From assembly GCA_947623455.1 (NCBI GenBank), contig OX392529.1, positions 60,221,186-60,285,185 on the forward strand: a stretch of 64,000 nt of DNA, given 5' to 3'. A program made the position numbers and the translations under genes. This document shows positions 34,995 through 46,077 of the stretch, piece by piece. Positions within the stretch are counted from its first letter, which is position 1, and each line of letters opens with the position of its first letter. Source of the stretch: Mimachlamys varia (taxonomy: Eukaryota; Mollusca; Bivalvia; Pectinida; Pectinidae). Under the pieces are notes generated by a model, which was given only the letters and a program-made list of their open reading frames with translations, was not told the origin of the DNA and did no database searches.

Positions 34995-37900
34995 TCCTTA
35001 CCCTGGGTCTACCAGTCTCAATGTGACGTGTTCAGGCCACGGTCCTTAACCTGGGTCTACCAGTCTCAATGTGACGTGTTCAGCCCAAGGTCCTTACCCT
35101 GGGTCTACCAGTCTCAATGTGACGTGTTCAGCCCAAGGTCCTTACCATGGGTCTACCAGTCTCAATGTGACGTGTTCAGGCCACGGTGCTTGCCCTGTGT
35201 CTACCAGTCTCAATGTGACATGTTCAGCCCAAGGTCCTTACCATGGGTCAAACAGTCTCAATGTGACGTGTTCAGGCCACAGTGCTTGCCTTGGGTCTAC
35301 CAGTCTCAATGTGACGTGTTCAGGCCACGGTCCTTACCCTGGGTCTACCAGTCTCAATGTGACGTGTTCAGCCTACGGTCCTTACCCTGGGTCTACCAGT
35401 CTCAATGTGACATGTTCAGCCCACGGTCCTTACGCTGGGTCTACCAGTCTCAATGTGACATGTTCAGTCCAAGTTCCTTACCCTGGGTCTATACCAGTCT
35501 CAATGTGACATGTTCAGGCCACGGTCCTTACCCTGGGTCTACCAGTCTCAATGTGACGTGTTCAGGCCACGGTCCTTATTCTGGGTCTACCAGTCTCAAT
35601 GTGACGTGTTCAACCCACGGTCCTTACCCTGGGTCTACCAGTCTCAATGTGACGTGTTCAGCCCACGGTCCTTACCCTGGGTCTACCAGTCTCAATGTGA
35701 CATGTTCAGCGAACGGTCCTTACCCTGGGTCTACCAGTCTCAATGTGACGTGTTCAGCCCAAGGTCCTTACGCTGGGTCTACCAGTCTCAATGTGACGTG
35801 CTCAGGCCACGGTCCTTACGCTGGGTCTACCAGTCTTAATGTGACATGTTCAGGCCACGGTCCTTACCCTGGGTCTACCAGTCTCAATGTGACATGTTCA
35901 GGCCACGGTCCTTACGCTGGGTCTACCAGTCTCAATGTGACGTGTTCAGGCCACGGTCCTTACTCTGGGTCTACCAGTCTCAATGTGACATGTTCAGCCC
36001 AAGGTCCTTACCCTGGGTCTACCAGTCGCAATGTGACGTGTTCAGCCTACGGTCCTTACCCTGGGTCTACCAGTCTCAATGTGACATGTTCAGCCCAAGG
36101 TTCTTACCATGGGCCTACCAGTCTCAATGTGACATGTTCAGGCCATGGTCCTTACGCTGGGTCTACCAGTCTCAATGTGACATGTTCAGCCCAAGGTCCT
36201 TACCCTGGGTCAACCAGTCTCAATGTGACGTGTTCAGGACACGGTTCTTACTCTGGGTCTACCAGTCTCAGTGTGACGTGTTCAGCCCAAGGTCCTTACC
36301 CTGGGTCTACCATTCTCAATGTGACATGTTCAGCCCACGGTCCATACGATGGGTCTACCAGTCTCAATGTGACATGTTCAGCCCACGGTCCTTACGCTGG
36401 GTCTACCAGTCTCAGTGTGACGTGTTCAGCCCAAGGTCCTTACCCTGGGTCTACCATTCTCAATGTGACATGTTCAGCCCACGGTCCATACGATGGGTCT
36501 ACCAGTCTCAATGTGACATGTTCAGCCCACGGTCCTTACGCTGGGTCTACCAGTCTCAATGTGACATGTTCAGTCCAAGGTTCTTACCCTGGGTCTACCA
36601 TTCTCAATGTGACATGTTCAGCCCACAGTCCTTACGCTGGGTCTACCAGTCTCAATGTGACGTGTTCAGCCCACGGTCCTTACCTTGGGTCTACATGTAC
36701 CAGTCTCAATGTGACATGTTCAGGCCACGGTCCTTACCCTGGGTCTACCAGTCTCAATGTGACGTGTTCAGGCCACGGTCCTTACTCTGGGTCTACCAGT
36801 CTCAATGTGACATGTTCAGCCCAAGTTCCTTACCCTGGGTCTACCAGTCTCAATGTGACGTGTTCAGCCTACGGTCCTTACCCTAGGTCTACCAGTCTCA
36901 ATGTGACGTGTTCAGGCCACGGTCCTTACTCTGGGTCTACCAGTCTCAATGTGACGTATTCAGAGCACGGTCCTTACCCTGGGTCTACCAGTCTCAATGT
37001 GACATGTTCAGCCCAAGGTCCTTACCCTGGGTCTACCAGTCTCAATGTGACGTGTTCAGCCCAAGGTCCTTACCATGGGTCTACCAGTCTCAATGAGACG
37101 TGTTCAGGCCACGGTGCTTGCCCTGGGTCTACCAGTCGCAATGTGACGTGTTCAGGCCACGGTCCTTACCCTGGGTCTACCAGTCTCAATGTGACGTGTT
37201 CAGCCCAAGGTCCTTACCCTGGGTCTAGCAGTCTCAATGTGACGTGTTCAGCGCACGATCCTTACCCTGGGTATACCAGTCTCAATGTGACGTGTTCAGC
37301 CCAAGGTCCTTACTCTGGGTCTACCAGTCTCAATGTGACGTGTTCAGCCCAAGGTCCTTACCCTGGGTCTACCAGTCTCAATGTGACATGTTCAGCCCAC
37401 GGTCCTTACGCTGGGTCTACCAGTCTCAATGTGACGTGTTCACCCCACGGCCCTTACGCTGGGTCTACCAGTCTCAATGTGACGTGTTCAACCCACGGTC
37501 CTTACCCTGGGTCTACCAGTCTCAATGTGACGTGTTCAGCCCAAGGTCCTTACCCTGGGTCTACCAGTCTCAATGTGACATGTTCAGCCCAAGGTCCTTA
37601 CCCTGGGTCTACCAGTCTCAATGTGACATGTTCAGCCCACGGTCCTTACGCTGGGTCTACCAGTCTCAATGTGACATGTTCAGCCCACGGTCCTTACGCT
37701 GGGTCTACCAGTCTCAATGTGACGTGTTTAGGCCACGGTCCTTACTCTGGGTCTACCAGTCTCAGTGTGACGTGTTCAGCCCAAGGTCCTTACCCTGGGT
37801 CTACCAGTCTCAATGTGACATGTTCAGCCCACGGTCCTTACGCTGGGTCTACCAGTCTCAATGTAACATGTTCAGCCCACGGTCCTTACGCTGGGTCTAC

Positions 37901-40120
37901 CAGTCTCAATGTGACATGTTCAGTCCAAGTTCCTTACCCTGGGTCTATACCAGTCTCAATGTGACATGTTCAGGCCACGGTCCTTACCCTGGGTCTACCA
38001 GTCTCAATGTAACGTGTTCAGCCCAAGGTCCTTACCCTGGGTCTACCAGTCTCAATGTGACGTGTTCAGCCTACGGTCCTTACGCTGGGTCTACCTGTCT
38101 CAATGTGACGTGTTCAGGCCACGGTCCTTACGCTGGGTCTACCAGTCTCAATGTGACATGTTCAGCCCACGGTCCTTACCCTGGGTCTACCAGTCTCAAT
38201 GTGACATGTTCAGCCCAAGGTCCTTACCCTGGGTCTACCAGTCTCAATGTGACGTGTTCAGCCTACGGTCCTTACCCTGGGTCTACCAGTCTCAATGTGA
38301 CATGTTCAGGCCACGGTCCTTACGCTGGGTCTACCAGTCTCAATGTGACGTGTTCAGCCCACGGTCCTTACTCTGGGTCTACCAGTCTCAATGTGACATG
38401 TTCAGCCCTAGTTCCTTACCCTGGGTCTATCAGTCTCAATGTGACATGTTCAGCCTACGGTCCTTACCCTAGGTCTACCAGTCTCAATGTGACGTGTTCA
38501 GCCCAAGGTCCTTACCCTGGGTCTACCAGTCTCAATGTGACGTGTTCAGCCCAAGGTCCTTACCATGGGTCTACCAGTCTCAATGAGACGTGTTCAGGCC
38601 ACGGTGCTTGCCCTGGGTCTACCAGTCTCAATGTGACGTGTTGAGGCCACGGTCCTTACCCTGGGTCTACCAGTCTCAATGTGACGTGTTCAGCCCAAGG
38701 TCCTTACCCTGGGTCTAGCAGTCTCAATGTGACGTGTTCAGCGCACGATCCTTACCCTGGGTCTACCAGTCTCAATGTGACGTGTTCAGCCCAAGGTCCT
38801 TACTCTGGGTCTACCAGTCTCAATGTGACGTGTTCAGCCCAAGGTCCTTACCCTGGGTCTACCAGTCTCAATGTGACATGTTCAGCCCACGGTCCTTACG
38901 CTGGGTCTACCAGTCTCAATGTGACGTGTTCACCCCACGGCCCTTACGCTGGGTCTACCAGTCTCAATGTGACGTGTTCAACCCACGGTCCTTACCCTGG
39001 GTCTACCAGTCTCAATGTGACGTGTTCAGCCCAAGGTCCTTACCCTGGGTCTACCAGTCTCAATGTGACATGTTCAGCCCAAGGTCCTTACCCTAGGTCT
39101 ACCAGTCTCAATGTGACGTGTTCAGGCCACGGTCCTTACTCTGGGTCTACCAGTCTCAATGTGACGTATTCAGAGCACGGTCCTTACCCTGGGTCTACCA
39201 GTCTCAATGTGACGTGTTCAGCCCAAGGTCCTTACCCTGGGTCTACCAGTCTCAATGTGACGTGTTCAGCCCAAGGTCCTTACCATGGGTCTACCAGTCT
39301 CAATGTGACATGTTCAGGCCACGGTGCTTGCCCTGGGTCTACCAGTCTCAATGTGACGTGTTCAGGCCACGGTCCTTACCCTGGGTCTACCAGTCTCAAT
39401 GTGACGTGTTCAGCCCAAGGTCCTTACCCTGGGTCTAGCAGTCTCAATGTGACGTGTTCAGCGCACGATCCTTACCCTGGGTCTACCAGTCTCAATGTGA
39501 CGTGTTCAGCCCAAGGTCCTTACTCTGGGTCTACCAGTCTCAATGTGACATGTTCAGCCCAAGGTCCTTACCCTGGGTCTACCAGTCTCAATGTGACATG
39601 TTCAGCCCAAGGTCCTTACGCTGGGTCTACCAGTCTCAATGTGACGTGTTCACCCCACGGCCCTTCCGCTGGGTCTACCAGTCTCAATGTGACGTGTTCA
39701 ACCCACGGTCCTTACCCTGGGTCTACCAGTCTCAATGTGACGTGTTCAGCCCAAGGTCCTTACCCTGGGTCTACCAGTCTCAATGTGACATGTTCAGCCC
39801 AAGGTCCTTACCCTGGGTCTACCAGTCTCAATGTGACATGTTCAGCCCACGGTCCTTACGCTGGGTCTACCAGTCTCAATGTGACATGTTCAGCCCACGG
39901 TCCTTACGCTGGGTCTACCAGTCTCAATGTGACATGTTCAGCCCAAGGTCCTTACCCTGGGTCTACCAGTCTCATTGTGACATGTTCAGCCCACGGTCCT
40001 TACGCTGGGTCTACCAGTCTCAATGTGACATGTTCAGCCCACGGTCCTTACGCTGGGTCTACCAGTCTCAATGTGACGTGTTCAGGCCACGGTCCTTACT
40101 CTGGGTCTACCAGTCTCAGT

Positions 40121-41068
40121 GTCACATTGAGACTGGTAGACCCAGAGTAAGGACCGTGGGCTGAACACGTCACATTGAGACTGGTAGACCCAGGGTAAGG
40201 ACCGTGGCCTGAACACGTCACATTGAGACTGGTAGACCCATGGTAAGGACCGTGGCCTGAACACGTCACATTGAGACTGGTAGACCTAGGGTAAGGACCG
40301 TAGGCTGAACATGTCACATTGAGACTGATAGACCCAGGGTAAGGAACTTGGGCTGAACACGTCACATTGAGACTGGTAGACCCATGGTAAGGACCGTGGC
40401 CTGAACACGTCACATTGAGACTGGTAGACCCAGGGTAAGGACCGTGGCCTGAACACGTCACATTGAGACTGGTAGACCCAGCGTAAGGACCGTGGGCTGA
40501 ACATGTCACATTGAGACTGGTAGACCCAGGGTAAGGACCTTGTGCTGAACACGTCACATTGAGACTGGTAGACCCAGAGTAAGGACCTTGGGCTGAACAC
40601 GTCACATTGAGACTGGTAGACCCAGGGTAAGGATCGTGCGCTGAACACGTCACATTGAGACTGCTAGACCCAGGGTAAGGACCTTGGGCTGAACACGTCA
40701 CATTGAGACTGGTAGACCCAGGGTAAGGACCGTGGCCTGAACACGTCACATTGAGACTGGTAGACCCAGGGCAAGCACCGTGGCCTGAACATGTCACATT
40801 GAGACTGGTAGACCCATGGTAAGGACCTTGGGCTGAACACGTCACATTGAGACTGGTAGACCCAGGGTAAGGACCTTGGGCTGAACATGTCACATTGAGA
40901 CTGGTAGACCCAGGGTAAGGACCGTGCTCTGAATACGTCACATTGAGACTGGTAGACCCAGAGTAAGGACCGTGGCCTGAACACGTCACATTGAGACTGG
41001 TAGACCTAGGGTAAGGACCGTAGGCTGAACATGTCACATTGAGACTGATAGACCCAGGGTAAGGAACG
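40121..41068 (-). repeat. Inverted block 2 of the 48-bp satellite
   Basis: This is a 948-bp inverted run with the same left (TCAGTGTCACATTGA) and right (AAGGAACGTCCTT) junctions as block 1. It lies 5882 bp downstream of block 1 within a larger direct duplication. Confidence 0.93.
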
Positions 41069-41720
41069 TCCTTACCCTGGGTCTACCAGTCTCAATGTGA
41101 CGTGTTCAGGCCACGGTCCTTACCATGGGTCTACCAGTCTCAATGTGACGTGTTCAGCCCAAGGTCCTTACCCTGGGTCTACCAGTCTCAATGTGACGTG
41201 TTCAGCCCAAGGTCCTTACCATGGGTCTACCAGTCTCAATGTGACGTGTTCAGGCCACGGTGCTTGCCCTGTGTCTACCAGTCTCAATGTGACATGTTCA
41301 GCCCACGGTCCTTACCATGGGTCAAACAGTCTCAATGTGACGTGTTCAGGCCACAGTGCTTGCCTTGGGTCTACCAGTCTCAATGTGACGTGTTCAGGCC
41401 ACGGTCCTTACCCTGGGTCTACCAGTCTCAATGTGACGTGTTCAGCCTACGGTCCTTACCCTGGGTCTACCAGTCTCAATGTGACATGTTCAGCCCACGG
41501 TCCTTACGCTGGGTCTACCAGTCTCAATGTGACATGTTCAGCCCAAGGTCCTTACCCTGGGTCTACCAGTCTCATTGTGACATGTTCAGCCCACGGTCCT
41601 TACGCTGGGTCTACCAGTCTCAATGTGACATGTTCAGCCCACGGTCCTTACGCTGGGTCTACCAGTCTCAATGTGACGTGTTCAGGCCACGGTCCTTACT
41701 CTGGGTCTACCAGTCTCAGT

Positions 41721-42668
41721 GTCACATTGAGACTGGTAGACCCAGAGTAAGGACCGTGGGCTGAACACGTCACATTGAGACTGGTAGACCCAGGGTAAGG
41801 ACTGTGGCCTGAACACGTCACATTGAGACTGGTAGACCCATGGTAAGGACCGTGGCCTGAACACGTCACATTGAGACTGGTAGACCTAGGGTAAGGACCG
41901 TAGGCTGAACATGTCACATTGAGACTGATAGACCCAGGGTAAGGAACTTGGGCTGAACACGTCACATTGAGACTGGTAGACCCATGGTAAGGACCGTGGC
42001 CTGAACACGTCACATTGAGACTGGTAGACCCAGGGTAAGGACCGTGGCCTGAACACGTCACATTGAGACTGGTAGACCCAGCGTAAGGACCGTGGGCTGA
42101 ACATGTCACATTGAGACTGGTAGACCCAGGGTAAGGACCTTGTGCTGAACACGTCACATTGAGACTGGTAGACCCAGAGTAAGGACCTTGGGCTGAACAC
42201 GTCACATTGAGACTGGTAGACCCAGGGTAAGGATCGTGCGCTGAACACGTCACATTGAGACTGCTAGACCCAGGGTAAGGACCTTGGGCTGAACACGTCA
42301 CATTGAGACTGGTAGACCCAGGGTAAGGACCGTGGCCTGAACACGTCACATTGAGACTGGTAGACCCAGGGCAAGCACCGTGGCCTGAACATGTCACATT
42401 GAGACTGGTAGACCCATGGTAAGGACCTTGGGCTGAACACGTCACATTGAGACTGGTAGACCCAGGGTAAGGACCTTGGGCTGAACATGTCACATTGAGA
42501 CTGGTAGACCCAGGGTAAGGACCGTGCTCTGAATACGTCACATTGAGACTGGTAGACCCAGAGTAAGGACCGTGGCCTGAACACGTCACATTGAGACTGG
42601 TAGACCTAGGGTAAGGACCGTAGGCTGAACATGTCACATTGAGACTGATAGACCCAGGGTAAGGAACG
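41721..42668 (-). repeat. Inverted block 3 of the 48-bp satellite
   Basis: This 948-bp inverted run has the same length and junctions as block 2, offset by 1600 bp. The two are almost identical by eye, which indicates a very recent duplication or gene-conversion event. Confidence 0.93.
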
Positions 42669-44221
42669 TCCTTACCCTGGGTCTACCAGTCTCAATGTGA
42701 CGTGTTCAGGCCACGGTCCTTACCATGGGTCTACCAGTCTCAATGTGACGTGTTCAGCCCAAGGTCCTTACCCTGGGTCTACCAGTCTCAATGTGACGTG
42801 TTCAGCCCAAGGTCCTTACCATGGGTCTACCAGTCTCAATGTGACGTGTTCAGGCCACGGTGCTTGCCCTGTGTCTACCAGTCTCAATGTGACATGTTCA
42901 GCCCAAGGTCCTTACCATGGGTCAAACAGTCTCAATGTGACGTGTTCAGGCCACAGTGCTTGCCTTGGGTCTACCAGTCTCAATGTGACGTGTTCAGGCC
43001 ACGGTCCTTACCCTGGGTCTACCAGTCTCAATGTGACGTGTTCAGCCTACGGTCCTTACCCTGGGTCTACCAGTCTCAATGTGACATGTTCAGCCCACGG
43101 TCCTTACGCTGGGTCTACCAGTCTCAATGTGACATGTTCAGTCCAAGTTCCTTACCCTGGGTCTATACCAGTCTCAATGTGACATGTTCAGGCCACGGTC
43201 CTTACCCTGGGTCTACCAGTCTCAATGTGACGTGTTCAGGCCACGGTCCTTATTCTGGGTCTACCAGTCTCAATGTGACGTGTTCAACCCACGGTCCTTA
43301 CCCTGGGTCTACCAGTCTCAATGTGACGTGTTCAGCCCACGGTCCTTACCCTGGGTCTACCAGTCTCAATGTGACATGTTCAGCCCACGGTCCTTACGCT
43401 GGGTCTACCAGTCTCAATGTGACATGTTCAGCCCAAGGTCCTTACCCTGGGTCTACCAGTCTCAATGTGACATGTTCAGCCCACGGTCCTTACGCTGGGT
43501 CTACCAGTCTCAATGTGACGTGTTCAACCCACGGTCCTTACCCTGGGTCTACCAGTCTCAATGTGACGTGTTCAGCCCAAGGTCCTTACCCTGGGTGTAC
43601 AAGTCTCAATGTGACATGTTCAGCCCACGGTCCTTACGCTGGGTCTACCAGTCTCAATGTGACATGTTCAGCCCAAGGTCCTTACCCTGGGTCTACCAGT
43701 CTCAATGTGACATGTTCAGCCCACGGTTCTTCCGCTGGGTCTACCCGTCTCAATGTGGCGTGTTCAGGCCACGGTCCTTACTTTGGGTCTACCAGTCTCA
43801 GTGTGACGTGTTCAGCCCAAGGTCCTTACCCTGGGTCTACCAGTCTCAATGTGACATGTTCAACCCACGGTCCTTACGCTGGGTCTACCAGTCTCAATGT
43901 GACATGTTCAGCCCACGGTCCTTACGCTGGGTCTACCAGTCTCAATGTGACATGTTCAGTCCAAGTTCCTTACCCTGGGTCTATACCAGTCTCAATGTGA
44001 CATGTTCAGGCCACGGTCCTTACCCTGGGTCTACCAGTCTCAATGTAACGTGTTCAGCCCAAGGTCCTTACTCTTGGTCTACCAGTCTCAATGTGACATG
44101 TTCAGCGCACGGCCCTTTCGCTGGGTCTACCAGTCTCAATGTGACATGTTCAGCGCACGGCCCTTTTGCTGGGTCTAACAGTCTCAATGTGACATGTTCA
44201 GCGCACGGCCCTTTCGCTGGG

Positions 44222-44339
44222 CTCCCGACGTTTGTAAAGGTTACAATCCACACTCCAAAAACGGTACGGTCGTCATCAAGATTTAACATTGTCGTTTCGG
44301 TGTCTAACTGAGTTGGGTTATTTTATTCACGAAAATAAA
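44222..44339 (+). other. Unique tail continuing the satellite frame to a stop and AATAAA
   Basis: The frame reading SLNVTCSAHGP continues out of the last unit into 30 unique codons (containing TFVKVTIHTPKTVRSS) and stops at TGA 44309-44311. AATAAA follows at 44334-44339. This arrangement is what the 3' end of an expressed gene would look like, but it could be chance. No upstream exon or promoter was identified. Confidence 0.3.
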
Positions 44340-46071
44340 CGCTAAGTACATGTAATATCATTTTGAATCTAAATATATTTGTTTGCATTTTGGTTTAAGG
44401 TACGGTCATTTAGAATAATTGATCGATTCAAATATTTGATGTTACTGACAGTTCTTCTCATACCACCACCAGATGACTAACCTATATTGCAGCACGTGTA
44501 AATCTAATATTTCAATAAGCATGCACCTGCCTTGTCAACAGTTTATCAACATAAGAAATAGATTTTTCGGATCTGTGGAAACGATGTCTATGCAGATTTG
44601 CAGCGGGATAGGAGGCGTCCATTCGTTTTGTCTCCAATAACTTGCATGGTGTTGTTTTCAATATGAAGCCGCTCTCATTCTTGATTTTCATTTCTGTCGC
44701 TTCCATTTGATGTTGCATCTTCGACAATTGGAGTGAATAAAATACCCAGTGATATAGGTCCTGTTATACTGGACACATACTACTAATAATATTATGCAGA
44801 TAGTTCCATGGTCGTCGGCAAATGAGTGGCAATAAATACAGGGAGGTTTGTCCTTTATGCTTGGTTGGTTTGTATATAGCACGACATGTCTCGTCCAATG
44901 ATGCCACAACAGCGGGCAAATCTCTCTGCATGTGTCGAAGATACAACATCAAACATAAGCGAACAGATACAGCACCAGCAGCTGGCGAACCCGCCGCTTA
45001 GATTTCTCATTGACATCAATGTATACAAAGTTTAAGCAATGGACCAATATGTTATCTGACCCTTACAGCCAACGATCTACCATTTGATCTTTGCATTTAA
45101 TGACCTTGAGTTAAAAATGTTAAATATAACCCTGACCTTAGGGTTGATAAGTTATTTTACATGTAATTAGACACAGTGAGGGAATGTTGGCATCACCTTG
45201 ACGTACACCTTTGTTATACAAAAACTAATATATAAGTTATTGCATTTCACCCAATTAACTTTTGATCTGAAATGAATAGGGGTCACTACTACCAATGACC
45301 AATCATAGCAACCAAGTCAGGTCTACCACTGACGAACCGACCAACACGTGCAAGGTCAATGTCCCTCTTTCTTCAAGGGGGTGTACATATAAGAGATAAA
45401 GACCAGTAGTTTCGGAGGACTAAGAGTAAGATTCTAAGCAGGAAGGAAATAACAATACAGATACTGGTGTCCGCTCAGGTGGTAAATTTGATTGATCGAA
45501 AACCTCTACTGCCGGTTTAGAAGCTGCTGGATATACTAAGAGTGTGTCTGGGTCAATAAATAATCCCTCTATCAATATACATGAGGTACGTATGTACACG
45601 TTTTGTTAGTCGATCTTTGTTGTCAGCACCTCAAAACTCTTAAATGGTGTCAAATAGTTCTCCATTTTCGAAGCATTTCACGTTAGCCCCACACCAACCA
45701 TCTATCCGTCAAAATATCCAAGTCAGTGTCACAGGAAACTTTGAGCCCTCCAAAGTACTGTACAACTGTTGGTGTAACAGAGGAAGTTCGATTACACGTA
45801 TACTGAGTAATTCTAACTAAAAACCTGATTTTTGTCACATTTTGCAGACAATAGGATTCAATAATAATCAATTCAAAATTACACATCTCACTGACCTATA
45901 TAAAAATCTTATTTAAATTTCACTTTGAAGTTATACCTTTAAAGTTTTGAAATGTGAAAACGTTGACAGTTCAGACATGGACGAAGCCCTCATTGGCAAA
46001 AACTCTTTTTCCTGAGCAAACATACAATGAACAAATAACAAAATACCAATGGTAAATGTAGTTTGGAATAT
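44340..46071. other. Unique sequence, nothing secure
   Basis: AT-rich sequence without arrays. A minus-strand frame at 45683-45886 ends in a Cys-containing stretch after an acceptor-like TTACTCAG, but this is too weak to call an exon. Confidence 0.5.
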
Positions 46072-46077
46072 TTTATT
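46072..46077 (-). promoter_or_regulatory. Candidate distal polyadenylation signal for the eIF4B gene
   Basis: On the minus strand the sequence reads TTCAATAAAATATTCC. It is about 2.9 kb past the eIF4B stop codon. An alternative AATAAA lies at 48196-48201, about 750 bp past the stop. Which one is used cannot be told from sequence. Confidence 0.3.

Larger units (their letters stand above)
24271..44221. repeat. 20-kb array of a 48-bp satellite
   Basis: About 415 units of 48 bp (core GGGTCTACCAGTCTCAATGT then GACGTGTTCAGCCCACGG and TCCTTACCCT). Two of three forward frames are nearly stop-free: one reads GSTSLNVTCSAHGPYP per unit, the other QSQCDVFSPRSLPWVY. Open stretches exceed 1400 codons. Variation is concentrated at a few sites (ACG/ACA, GCC/GGC, CAC/CAA, CCT/GCT/TCT/CAT), and most of these changes alter the amino acid in one frame or the other. 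I see no clear selection for either frame. Large segments are duplicated: 32084-34994 recurs at 37966-41068, and an 816-bp block near 29154 recurs near 29969. Three blocks are inverted. I treat it as satellite DNA, not as genes. Confidence 0.95.

Noticed and set aside
45388..45590. Plus-strand promoter and first exon (TATAAG box, ATGAG|GTACGT donor)
   Set aside because: Motifs are suggestive, but the only gene downstream runs on the opposite strand and no plus-strand exon with matching phase was found.
45683..45886. Minus-strand terminal exon with Cys-containing frame ending WLVWG
   Set aside because: Only one weak acceptor-like site and no partner exon; composition is not distinctive.
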